Part shown: piece after piece, positions 25,286-32,459 of the stretch
How the letters are laid out: each line of letters opens with the position of its first letter
How positions within the stretch are numbered: position 1 is the stretch's first letter
Source of the DNA: an uncultured bacterium
GTDB lineage: Bacteria; Zixibacteria; MSB-5A5; CAIYYT01
Assembly: GCA_903930455.1 (NCBI GenBank)
Contig: CAIYYT010000091.1
Span: 1-36,737, forward strand
Direction: 5' to 3'
DNA length: 36,737 nucleotides
Position numbers and translations under genes: made by a program
Notes under the pieces: generated by a model
The model's database searches: none
Told to the model about the DNA's origin: nothing
Seen by the model: the letters and a program-made list of their open reading frames with translations, nothing else

Positions 25286-26109
25286 GATCGACCTTTGGCA
25301 GCCGCCGCGGCTTGTCGTTCCTGCTCCTTCCCATTGGTATGCTCTGGCAGGAATGCCTCCCAGTCCGTTGCCAGCGTTTTCGTATCTATTCCCAGCACCT
25401 GTTTGAGCGCAGTAGGGAAGTCGCTCTGGTTATGGCAAAGCTGCATAAACTTCTCGTAGCCATATTGATACATGATATAAGCGCAGAGAGACGCCGCTTC
25501 CACCGATTTCTGCATGCCCTGCTCCTTCTCGAAGGCCTTGTCATCGGTCAGAAGCTGCACGCCCAATAGCGACTTCTCTTGAATGAAGTTGTTGGTTGCG
25601 TGGTGGTAGTTGCGTCCGGAATAGTCCAGCAGAAGGGGCAGACCGTCGCGAATAAACGCAAATCGGGACGGACCACCGGGCAGCTTACCGATCAGATACT
25701 CGGCGATTTCGCCCCCGAAAACCGGACCAAAACCATAATAGAAGTGGTTGCCGAGGAAGAAGGCATCATCCCTGCCGGTGTACTTCTTCAAGGCCTCCGG
25801 GCTGTCATAGCAGTAGTATTCAATCGGTTCCAGTTGATGGAAGCACAGCGTTGTGTCAATGTTGTGATAGATTATGACTACCCGGTTCTTGAGCACAGTG
25901 GCGATTTTTTTGAGCGAGTCTGTGGGCTGATAGTAGAACGTAACGTCTGGTCCGACCTCCTTGCTCCAGACAAAATCAGCCTCGCGGATACCAGTGGTTG
26001 GATCAGGAGACTTAAGTTGCGGAGCTCCCGAACGCTCCTCCTTCTTGGAACAACTCAATACCATGATCACGCCTACGAGCAATAGGCCCAAACAGCAAAT
26101 CCTTCTCAT
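25282..26109 (-). CDS. Lipoprotein with peptidase-MA-like layout lacking HExxH
   Basis: 275 residues. The signal peptide MRRICCLGLLLVGVIMVLSC ends in a lipobox with Cys20. The remainder has the order of a peptidase-MA-like domain: a beta strand motif (VVIIYHNID), a YDSPEAL region, GGEIAEYLIG where HExxH would be, IRDGLPLLLDYSG where EGLA would be, SVEAASLCAYIMYQYGYEKF, and a closing ATDWEAFL. No zinc motif is visible. A longer reading starting at 26361 runs over the divergent promoters; ATG 26109 has GAGG 5 nt upstream and the lipoprotein signal directly after. First gene of the operon; its partner and role are unknown. Confidence 0.75.
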   Translation of the reverse strand: MRRICCLGLLLVGVIMVLSCSKKEERSGAPQLKSPDPTTGIREADFVWSKEVGPDVTFYYQPTDSLKKIATVLKNRVVIIYHNIDTTLCFHQLEPIEYYCYDSPEALKKYTGRDDAFFLGNHFYYGFGPVFGGEIAEYLIGKLPGGPSRFAFIRDGLPLLLDYSGRNYHHATNNFIQEKSLLGVQLLTDDKAFEKEQGMQKSVEAASLCAYIMYQYGYEKFMQLCHNQSDFPTALKQVLGIDTKTLATDWEAFLPEHTNGKEQERQAAAAAKGRS

Positions 26110-26142
26110 ATTTCCTCTCGAATCGGCAAAACAGTACCGACA

Positions 26143-26171
26143 ATGATAATGGTGGCGGAAGAGCCTGTCAA
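26143..26171 (-). promoter_or_regulatory. Promoter for the citrate-synthase operon
   Basis: Minus strand TTGACA (26166-26171), exactly 17 bp, TATCAT (26143-26148). One mismatch in total from the sigma70 consensus. The leader to ATG 26109 is about 28 nt. Confidence 0.82.
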
Positions 26172-26180
26172 GCCGCGAAT

Positions 26181-26198
26181 TTGTGATTTTTTTCACAT
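26181..26198. promoter_or_regulatory. Rex-type operator between two divergent promoters
   Basis: TTGTGATTTTTTTCACAT fits the Rex consensus TTGTGA-N6-TCACAA at 11 of 12 arm positions. It lies 9 bp from the minus-strand -35 and 5 bp from the plus-strand -35, so one bound dimer could act on both. rex is encoded 4.6 kb away with a perfect site of the same form. A CRP/FNR-family protein recognising TGTGA-N6-TCACA is the main alternative. Confidence 0.75.
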
Positions 26199-26203
26199 TT
26201 GGC

Positions 26204-26231
26204 TTGACAAGGAAGTATGCTGGACTATCAT
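26204..26231 (+). promoter_or_regulatory. Promoter for the POR-like operon
   Basis: Plus strand TTGACA (26204-26209), 16 bp, TATCAT (26226-26231). It is about 40 bp upstream of the ATG at 26273 and nearly mirrors the divergent promoter. Confidence 0.8.
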
Positions 26232-26272
26232 GTAGATGGTATCTCTTTTGCCCAGTCGAGGAGCGAGGCGTC

Positions 26273-26830
26273 ATGCGGCAAGTGATAATCTGTGGTCGTG
26301 GTGGACAGGGGGTAATGGCTGCTGCTGAGGTGCTTGCAACAGCACTGCGGATCCAAGGCAAGTTCGTTCAGGCATTCCCGTCATTTCAACCCGAGAAAAG
26401 AGGCGCTCCGACTGCGGCCTTCGTTCGCTATGACAACGAGGAGATTTGGCTACGTTGCGAAGTTGATCGCGCCGATCTTGTGGTAGTTCTTGACCCTGCC
26501 GCAATACTGTCCATGGACATTCCTCACAGACTGTTGCCGGGGGGACTGCTAATCAGCAACGGATCAGCAACAGACCTGTCTTCGCGGACAAACACGACTT
26601 ACAGGGCCGCCACTGTCAATGCGACCCAAATTGCCATTCACCACAAGCTCGGCACACGATTGATGCCTGAGGTGAATATGCTGATGCTTGGTGCGTTTGC
26701 ACGTCTATCCGAGGATATGCCTTTGGCAGCGCTGGAAAGCTCCATTGTCAACAGTGCACCAGATAAGGGCAATGAGCTTCGGCTGGCAGTTCGGGAAGTC
26801 TACGAGCGCGTTTCCGAGGTGGTCACATGA
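26273..26830 (+). CDS. 2-oxoacid:ferredoxin oxidoreductase gamma subunit-like protein
   Basis: 185 residues of the POR/KOR gamma family, which in working enzymes helps bind CoA. The N-terminus has the family glycine motif GRGGQGV (8-14), then VQAFPSFQPEKRGAPTAAFVR, a conserved stretch, and ADLVVVLDPAAIL. I chose ATG 26273 over longer readings because GAGGAG lies about 9 nt upstream and the family begins immediately; the longer frame would run through the promoter. First gene of an operon with ATGA overlaps at every junction. The gamma subunit itself looks intact, unlike alpha and beta. Confidence 0.93.
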   Translation: MRQVIICGRGGQGVMAAAEVLATALRIQGKFVQAFPSFQPEKRGAPTAAFVRYDNEEIWLRCEVDRADLVVVLDPAAILSMDIPHRLLPGGLLISNGSATDLSSRTNTTYRAATVNATQIAIHHKLGTRLMPEVNMLMLGAFARLSEDMPLAALESSIVNSAPDKGNELRLAVREVYERVSEVVT

Positions 26831-28506
26831 GTGACAAGGACACGCATCTCCCCCCCGTAAATGCTATGCCGCCGCTGCCGATCAGCCAGGGGTGGATGGG
26901 GTGGAATCGGACAGGTGAATGGCGCTATTTCGACCCGGTACACGAGAACCATCTACCCCCCTGCAACCACGCCTGCCCGGCAGGAGAAGACATACAGAGT
27001 TTCGCTTCCTTGCTCGTACAAAGGAAGTTTCGCGAAGCCTACGATGTCATCCGCGAATCGAACCCATTGCCGTCAGTATGTGGTCGAGTCTGCAACCATC
27101 CCTGTGCTGCGAACTGCAATCGGTCCGAACTGGATGATGCCGTGTCAATCAGATGCTTGGAGCGTCTTATTGGCGATTGGGGTCTCAAGAACGTCAAGAC
27201 GCAAGCCGCTGTTATCGATCCGGACAAGGGCGAAATCGCCATCATCGGTTCCGGACCGGCTGGACTCTCGGCTGCCTGGCATCTGACCAACCTGCAATAC
27301 AAGGTCACTGTATTTGAGGCATCACCTAAGGCTGGCGGTATGCTTCGCGGAGGTATCCCGGAATTCCGACTCCCCCGAAAGACCCTTGATGCGGAAATTC
27401 ACTCGCTTGTCGACCGTGGCATTGAGTTTCGACATAATGTCAGAATTGGGCAAGACATCCCGATAGATGATCTCCAACGATTCCGGGCGATCCTGATCGC
27501 TATAGGTGCTCACAAGCCAAGGGTGTTCGATATTCCAGGCTCCGATCTGCCCGGTGTGCAACAGGGGTTGGATTTCCTCGCCGAAGTCAACTGCGGGAAA
27601 CGCGATTTCATAGAGGGGAATGTCGCGATTTTGGGAGGCAATAATACTGCGATTCAGTGTGCCCGTGCGGCGCTGCGGCTCGGAGGCAAACCGACGATTT
27701 ATTTCCGTCGCTCCGCCAACGAAGTGCCTGCGTTCGCGGACCAAATCGAGGAAGCGAGACAGGAAGGGATCGAAATAACCTCTTTGACTGCGCCGACAAC
27801 CATTCGCAAGACAGGCAACGAACTGAAACTGACACTACAGAGATTGACCCTCGGCAAGAGAGACTCCTCGGGCAAACGAATTGCCTTGTCGATACGCGGT
27901 GCGCATACGGAGGTCACGGTCTCGCGTGTGATAGTTGCGCTGGGTGAGGACCCTGACCTGACGTTTCTACCTCGCCGAATCGACCGCGAAAGCTGGGGCA
28001 TCAACACCGGCGGCACACATCAGACGAATGTCGGAAACATTTTTGCCGCCGGCGATTGCGCTGACAACCGTCGCAGCGTCGGCAGTGCCATTGGCGCCGG
28101 CAAAGCTGCCGCGCAGTCTATCGACAGGTATCTGCACGGCAAGACAGTCTTCGTTGAATCAGCCAATCGAATAGTCACGCGCTTTGCGGATCTCAATGTC
28201 GCCTACTTTCAGCGCAGTCAGGTGGTGGAGCGGAAGAAAATCCCCGATGATCGTCGCCTCACCTCATTTGCCGAGGTCAATATCGGACTGGCCGAAGCTG
28301 ATGCTCTAAGGGAAGCGGCGCGATGTCTATCCTGCGGAGTCTGCAATAGCTGCGATAACTGCTTGACTTTCTGTCCCGATCACGCCGTCACCAAGCAAAA
28401 CGGCGGCTATAAAATCAACTACGACTACTGCAAAGGTTGCGGCATCTGCATTCATGAGTGCCCGCGTGATGCAATCCACTTGCGAATCAAGCAGGTACCC
28501 AGATGA
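26827..28506 (+). CDS. GltD-like FAD/NAD(P)H oxidoreductase fused to a 2[4Fe-4S] ferredoxin
   Basis: 559 residues. N-terminal Fe-S domain like glutamate synthase small subunit, with cysteines at 46, 50, 85, 89, 93 and 97 (PCNHACPAGED, VCGRVCNHPCAANC). FAD Rossmann motif IAIIGSGPAGLSAAWHL lies near 137-153. The NAD(P)H domain has VAILGGNNTAIQCARAALRL near 275 and FRRSANEVPAF. The second FAD contact is NIFAAGDCADNRRSVGSAIG. The C-terminal ferredoxin module has CLSCGVCNSCDNCLTFCP and YCKGCGICIHECP, eight ligands for two [4Fe-4S] clusters. It replaces the usual delta subunit and would pass electrons between NAD(P)H and the alpha/beta core or ferredoxin. ATGA overlaps with both neighbours. The nucleotide site has GNN for the usual GGN; whether NADH or NADPH is used is unclear. 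Confidence 0.92.
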   Translation: MSDKDTHLPPVNAMPPLPISQGWMGWNRTGEWRYFDPVHENHLPPCNHACPAGEDIQSFASLLVQRKFREAYDVIRESNPLPSVCGRVCNHPCAANCNRSELDDAVSIRCLERLIGDWGLKNVKTQAAVIDPDKGEIAIIGSGPAGLSAAWHLTNLQYKVTVFEASPKAGGMLRGGIPEFRLPRKTLDAEIHSLVDRGIEFRHNVRIGQDIPIDDLQRFRAILIAIGAHKPRVFDIPGSDLPGVQQGLDFLAEVNCGKRDFIEGNVAILGGNNTAIQCARAALRLGGKPTIYFRRSANEVPAFADQIEEARQEGIEITSLTAPTTIRKTGNELKLTLQRLTLGKRDSSGKRIALSIRGAHTEVTVSRVIVALGEDPDLTFLPRRIDRESWGINTGGTHQTNVGNIFAAGDCADNRRSVGSAIGAGKAAAQSIDRYLHGKTVFVESANRIVTRFADLNVAYFQRSQVVERKKIPDDRRLTSFAEVNIGLAEADALREAARCLSCGVCNSCDNCLTFCPDHAVTKQNGGYKINYDYCKGCGICIHECPRDAIHLRIKQVPR

Positions 28507-29684
28507 AAGCAAAAACCGTCACCACCGGCTCCAAGATGCTGCTGAACGGGTCACAAGCGGCGGCACATGCCGTCAGGGCTGCCCGCGCCGAAGTGATCAC
28601 TACTTACCCTATCGTACCGCAATCGCTAATTGCGAAGCAGTTGCTTGAGTTCTGCTCCAAGGGAGAGCTGCAGGCGCGTTACGTCAGCGTGGAATCGGCG
28701 CATTCGGCGTTGTCGACTTTGATCGGCGCCTCGGCAACCGGTGCGAGGACCTTCACCGCCACCTCTTCACAGGGACTGGCGTTGATGCACGAGATGTTGC
28801 ATTGGGCGGTGGGTGATCGGTTGCCGATCGTGATTGCCAATGTCAATCGCGCTTTGGGCGCCCCCTGGTCGATCTGGGTCGATCACAATGACAGCCTTTC
28901 ACAGCGTGACACCGGTTGGATTCAGTTCTATGTCTCCTCCTGCCAGGAAGTCTTCGACACAATTCTACAGGCGTACAGGCTTGGCGAGATCGTGCAACTG
29001 CCGGTAATGGTAAATTTGGACGGCTTCTACCTTTCACATACGATCGAACCGACCATTCTGCCCGAACTAGCCGAAGTTGATGCCTTTCTGCCGCCGTATC
29101 AGACCGAATGGCGACTGGACCCGCAGAAGCCGCGTTCTATTGGCAATCTGACCTCTCCCGACTACTACCTCGAATTCCGATACAAGATCCAAGAGGCTAT
29201 GGACGCAGCCAAAGCTGTGACCAATGACGTCTATCAAGAATTCGAGTCACACTTCGGACGGCACTACGGTAGTCTGGATTGCTATGAACTTGAAGATGCG
29301 AAAACCGTTTTCATCACCTATGCGACAATGGCTCAGACCGTCAAACACGCAGTGCGGGAGATGCGCCGTGAAGGGAAAAAAGTGGGACTCATTCGCATCA
29401 GGATGTTTCGACCATTCCCGGCGGAAAATCTTCGCCAACTCGTCAGATCGAGCTGTCGTTACATCGTTCTTGATCGCAACGTCAGCTTTGGCGCCGGCGG
29501 CATTTTCGGTCAGGAAATCAGAGCGGCGCTTCATTCACAAGCGTTAGACTCCGGCGTCGTCAGCATCACTCTCGGTTTGGGCGGTCGCGATGTTTCGCCT
29601 GCCATGATCAAGGAAATCGCCGCCAAGTACTCGGAAGGAGAAGTCTTTGCTGGTGACCACTATTGGGAAGGAGTACGGTCATGA
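28503..29684 (+). CDS. 2-oxoacid:ferredoxin oxidoreductase alpha subunit-like protein with altered TPP site
   Basis: 393 residues of the PorA family (domains I and II), normally contributing the pyrimidine side of thiamine pyrophosphate. Conservation is strong: ASATGARTFTATSSQGLALM, VNRALGAPWSIWVDHNDS, RDTGWIQFY, LPVMVNLDGFYLSHTIEP, and in domain II RIRMFRPFPAENL. But the catalytic VESEHS is VESAHS (Glu to Ala66), and the substrate loop YPITP is YPIVP (Val38). In characterised enzymes these residues activate TPP N1' and contact the substrate carboxylate. The frame is intact and starts in an ATGA overlap, so this is not a decayed gene. Activity as a classical 2-oxoacid oxidoreductase is doubtful. 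Confidence 0.92.
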   Translation: MKAKTVTTGSKMLLNGSQAAAHAVRAARAEVITTYPIVPQSLIAKQLLEFCSKGELQARYVSVESAHSALSTLIGASATGARTFTATSSQGLALMHEMLHWAVGDRLPIVIANVNRALGAPWSIWVDHNDSLSQRDTGWIQFYVSSCQEVFDTILQAYRLGEIVQLPVMVNLDGFYLSHTIEPTILPELAEVDAFLPPYQTEWRLDPQKPRSIGNLTSPDYYLEFRYKIQEAMDAAKAVTNDVYQEFESHFGRHYGSLDCYELEDAKTVFITYATMAQTVKHAVREMRREGKKVGLIRIRMFRPFPAENLRQLVRSSCRYIVLDRNVSFGAGGIFGQEIRAALHSQALDSGVVSITLGLGGRDVSPAMIKEIAAKYSEGEVFAGDHYWEGVRS

Positions 29685-30613
29685 TGCTTCCGCAGAATTC
29701 CGATCGCGCACAGGAATCGGGTCATCTTGGCTGCCCCGGCTGCGGTGAAGCCCTGGGATTGCGACTGGTGTTGGAGATTATCGGCAGCAACGCGATTATG
29801 GTTGTGCCGGCCTGTTGCGCTTCCTATGTCGACGGCATCTGGCCGAGTTCCGCGGCTCGGATACCGATCTTGCATGTTGCTATGGGAACAACAGCAGCAG
29901 TGGCAGCGGGGATTCGCGCAGCACTCGAGGTCAAGGGGCTGAATGATACGCACGTGCTCGCCTGGGCTGGTGGCAGCGGCGCTTTCGACTCCGGCCTGCA
30001 GGCGATATCCTCTGCGGCCGAAAGAAACGAAGACATACTCTATATCTGTTACAACAATGAGTCGTACATCGACATGGACATTCACTACTTTACCAGCGGT
30101 AGCAACCGGAGAGGCGGTGGTGCTCACGCCGATCATAGGCGCCAGCGAACACAGAAGAACATCATCGAAATCATGGCGGCGCATCATATCCCTTACTGCG
30201 CAACCGCCTGCGTGGCCTACCCAGACGATTTGGCCGACAAAGTGAAGAAGGCGTTGTCGATACCGGGCTTCAAGTTTATGCATCTGCTTTCTCCGTGCCC
30301 GACTCATTGGGAAATACCCTCGGAACTGTCGATTGAATTGACCCGCGCCGCGGTGGAGACACGAATTTTCCCGTTGTATGAGGTAGAAGATGGCACGAAG
30401 TACGCGATTAGTGTTCTGCCGGGGACCTTTGTGCCAGTCTCCAGGTTCCTCTCACGGCAAGGACGATTTGCCAATTTGAGCGCTGAGGCGATACGGCAGA
30501 TCCAGAATCGAGTGGAATCTCAATGGAGACAACTCCAACGCAGAATTGAACTATCACGTGGCGGCGTCTCTGGGCAAGTAAAAGCGAAACCGGAGAAACA
30601 GACTGCTCCTTAA
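29681..30613 (+). CDS. 2-oxoacid:ferredoxin oxidoreductase beta subunit-like protein with altered TPP/Mg motif
   Basis: 310 residues of the PorB family, normally holding the TPP diphosphate, Mg and a [4Fe-4S] cluster. GCPGCGEALGLR (17-28) keeps two cluster-type cysteines, and later parts are well conserved (IMAAHHIPYCATACVAYPDD, HLLSPCPTHWE, AVETRIFPLYEVEDGTKYAI). The canonical AGDGGTFDIG reads AGGSGAFDSG (96-105), so the Mg-binding Asp is gone. The following MNTGIQRSSATP-type loop is replaced by IDMDIHYFTSG and an Arg/Gly/His-rich stretch (142-155). The other two frames across this loop do not restore the motif, so a frameshift is unlikely. I chose ATG 29681 (ATGA overlap, AGGAG upstream) rather than TTG 29663. 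Confidence 0.92.
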   Translation: MMLPQNSDRAQESGHLGCPGCGEALGLRLVLEIIGSNAIMVVPACCASYVDGIWPSSAARIPILHVAMGTTAAVAAGIRAALEVKGLNDTHVLAWAGGSGAFDSGLQAISSAAERNEDILYICYNNESYIDMDIHYFTSGSNRRGGGAHADHRRQRTQKNIIEIMAAHHIPYCATACVAYPDDLADKVKKALSIPGFKFMHLLSPCPTHWEIPSELSIELTRAAVETRIFPLYEVEDGTKYAISVLPGTFVPVSRFLSRQGRFANLSAEAIRQIQNRVESQWRQLQRRIELSRGGVSGQVKAKPEKQTAP

Positions 30614-30741
30614 CTCATGGAGTTTGGCAATCGTTTGCGCCGTTGGCTTCTTGAGTTGATGATCAGACAATTGCAAAACAGAGAGCGCCTCTGTCCGTAT
30701 CTATGAAAATAGCGCTTGACATCGGTAAATCAGCCCTTTTT

Positions 30742-30759
30742 TTGTGAAAGGTTTCACAA
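30742..30759. promoter_or_regulatory. Perfect Rex operator upstream of rex
   Basis: TTGTGAAAGGTTTCACAA: inverted 8-bp arms TTGTGAAA/TTTCACAA, a perfect match to the Rex consensus TTGTGA-N6-TCACAA. It lies 41 bp before the rex ATG and directly downstream of a TTGACA (30716-30721) that could be the -35 box; the -10 would then fall in the T-rich stretch at the operator edge, a repressing position. Indicates autoregulation. Confidence 0.88.
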
Positions 30760-30800
30760 CTGGCAACAGCCTTCGGGGTTAGTCTATCGCAAGGAAATAC

Positions 30801-31457
30801 ATGAGAGATCGCAGGATTTCCGAGTCGACGATTCATCGTCTATCCCATTACTATCGTGCTCTTACCGCCCTTGAACGTGAGCACTTCGACACAGTCTCCT
30901 CAAGGGAACTCGCCAATCGCGAGGAACTGACTCCTGCTCAAGTGCGCAAGGATCTGTCGTTCTTCGGCTCATTTGGCACTCGCGGGCTGGGCTATCCCGT
31001 GAAAGAGCTGAAAGAGAAGATCGCTCGCATCCTTGGCATAGACCGAGTCTGGAACGTGGCATTGATCGGAGTCGGAAACATCGGCTCAGCACTGGTGTCT
31101 TACAAGGAATTTGCGCGCCAGGGTTTCAACATCAAGCTGCTGTTTGATAGCGATCAGCGCAAGATTGGTTCCAATCATAAGGGTATCACTGTGTTGGGCA
31201 TGGATGATCTTGAAAGGCAGTTGAACGAGAACAAGATCGAACTGGTGATTCTAGCAGTGCCGGCTTCCTCAGCGCAAGTTATTGTCGATCACGTTGTTAA
31301 TTGCGGAATCAAGGCAATCCTCAATTTTGCGCCGATCAAACTGGCGGTGCCTGATGATGTGTTTCTTCGTACTGAGAATATGGCGATGGAACTGGAATAC
31401 CTTTCATTTTCGCTGGTGAACAATCTGCCGCGCAGAAGCGATCGTAAAAAGACTTGA
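30801..31457 (+). CDS. rex: Redox-sensing transcriptional repressor Rex
   Basis: 218-residue Rex. The N-terminal winged-helix region (SRELANREELTPAQVRKDLS, then FFGSFGTRGLGY) binds DNA. The Rossmann domain with VALIGVGNIGSALVSY binds NADH/NAD+, and the C-terminal helix (MELEYLSFSLVNNL) is the domain-swapped dimer element. Rex represses when NAD+ is high relative to NADH and releases DNA when NADH rises. The length is typical and ATG is preceded by AAGGAA. It has its own upstream operator and lies beside the POR-like operon whose promoter region carries a matching site. Confidence 0.97.
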   Translation: MRDRRISESTIHRLSHYYRALTALEREHFDTVSSRELANREELTPAQVRKDLSFFGSFGTRGLGYPVKELKEKIARILGIDRVWNVALIGVGNIGSALVSYKEFARQGFNIKLLFDSDQRKIGSNHKGITVLGMDDLERQLNENKIELVILAVPASSAQVIVDHVVNCGIKAILNFAPIKLAVPDDVFLRTENMAMELEYLSFSLVNNLPRRSDRKKT

Positions 31458-31497
31458 CAGGATTTGCCGTTGCTAGTAGCTTGATAAGGGAGGGTAT

Positions 31498-31941
31498 ATG
31501 CAGGAGCGTCCGTCTAAAATGTTCGTGAAATTCGCTCGGATCGTAGCGGTAACGCTGATTGTGCTTCTTGTTGCCACAACTGCTACTCGTGCGTTCTTCT
31601 TTGCCAATGTCTGTCTGGTTACCGGCACAATCCAGTACCACGGCCAATCGGCAGAGAAGGGGCTGCCCATTGTTGCGTTTATCGGCGAGGACAAAGTGTC
31701 CGAGTCGCAAACCCGTGACAATGGAGCCTTTGAATTGCGCATCCCGGAATACGATTCTTCGAAGCCTGACATAAAGGGCTACCGCTCCCCCAACGACGTC
31801 ATCCAGGTCAAGTTGGATGGCAAGACCGCCAGGCCCACTTTCACGCCGAGCAATGAAAACCTCAAAGTTGACTTGCGAGTTGAGTCAACGCTTGATGTTA
31901 AGCTGTCGACTTGGGGCAAGATTAAGGCTCTTTTCAAGTAG
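31498..31941 (+). CDS. Small exported or membrane-anchored protein, unknown
   Basis: 147 residues. Hydrophobic segment about 10-33 (VKFARIVAVTLIVLLVATTA) acts as a signal peptide or anchor. The rest resembles a carboxypeptidase-regulatory-like beta sandwich: VTGTIQYHGQSAEKGLPIVAF, then DNGAFELRIPEYD. The match is layout only and I would not name a family. ATG is preceded by GGGAGGG. It follows rex by 40 bp with no terminator between, so it is probably co-transcribed and Rex-controlled. Confidence 0.7.
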   Translation: MQERPSKMFVKFARIVAVTLIVLLVATTATRAFFFANVCLVTGTIQYHGQSAEKGLPIVAFIGEDKVSESQTRDNGAFELRIPEYDSSKPDIKGYRSPNDVIQVKLDGKTARPTFTPSNENLKVDLRVESTLDVKLSTWGKIKALFK

Positions 31942-32363
31942 TCCTCGTTTTGAGTCTCTCAGCAAAAGCGCAAATACCGTGTCACACTGACGGCGAGGAC
32001 CTATTGATGCCTGCCAGTCTTCGGAATGATGTTCAGTATCCCGACGATTGACCGGTCTGTCAATCTATTGTATTCCATGATGATCCCGGGGAATTGCGTT
32101 TATGGCGTCGAAATCATGCACAGTTTTGCCGACTTGGCATCGTAGTTCTCGCACCCCCCCATTAGCTAACTCCGACTCATTTAATATGTTAGACCAATTG
32201 CAGCCGCAGAGGCACGGATTTTGCTATTTGCATCGGTAGGGGCATGCTGTCACATTTGATGAGGAGGAGAATCGCGAAAAAAACGAGTAGGCAGGCACTA
32301 GCATCTGTCTGTATTTAGCCAAAAGAATGAAGTAGACCTGATGACAGGCCTATTTCCCATCAG
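31942..32363. other. Long noncoding stretch ending in a strong plus-strand terminator
   Basis: 422 bp with no open frame of substance. A weak plus-strand promoter-like TTGACC, 17 bp, TATTCC occurs near 32048-32076. The terminator that follows at 32364 is far (423 bp) from the last plus-strand stop, so the region may encode a small RNA or be a long 3' untranslated region. I see no tRNA or known riboswitch fold. Confidence 0.35.
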
Positions 32364-32394
32364 AAGAGAGCGGTTGTTGCCGCTCTCTTTTTTT
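32364..32394 (+). terminator. Rho-independent terminator, plus strand
   Basis: AGAGAGCGG (32365-32373) pairs perfectly with CCGCTCTCT (32380-32388), with flanking A/T pair, a 6-nt TTGTTG loop, then a seven-T run (32388-32394). It closes the rex-side transcription or a separate small RNA. Confidence 0.9.
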
Positions 32395-32403
32395 AAATAT
32401 GAA

Positions 32404-32427
32404 GACCCGGCCGTTGCCGACCGGGTC
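32404..32427 (-). terminator. Hairpin downstream of porin gene
   Basis: GACCCGG (32404-32410) pairs with CCGGGTC (32421-32427) across a 10-nt loop. It lies 33 bp past the porin stop. On the minus strand it is followed by TTCATATTT, only a partial T run, so it is a moderate terminator candidate, back to back with the plus-strand one. Confidence 0.55.
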
Positions 32428-32459
32428 ACCCAAATCAGATCTGTTAGAAAAAAGGGAGT

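Noticed and set aside
26181-26198. CRP/FNR-type site
   Set aside because: TGTGA-N6-TCACA would fit, but the outer bases and the perfect Rex box at the nearby rex gene make Rex the better reading. Kept as an alternative.
30060-30160. A pair of compensating frameshifts as the reason for the missing TPP loop in the beta subunit
   Set aside because: I read the other two frames: one stops after a few codons, the other (TLPAVATGEAVVLTP) does not restore the canonical loop. The altered GGSG upstream is also not repaired in any frame.
29660-30307. Minus-strand open frame opposite the PorB-like gene
   Set aside because: Low-complexity shadow; the plus strand is strongly PorB-like.
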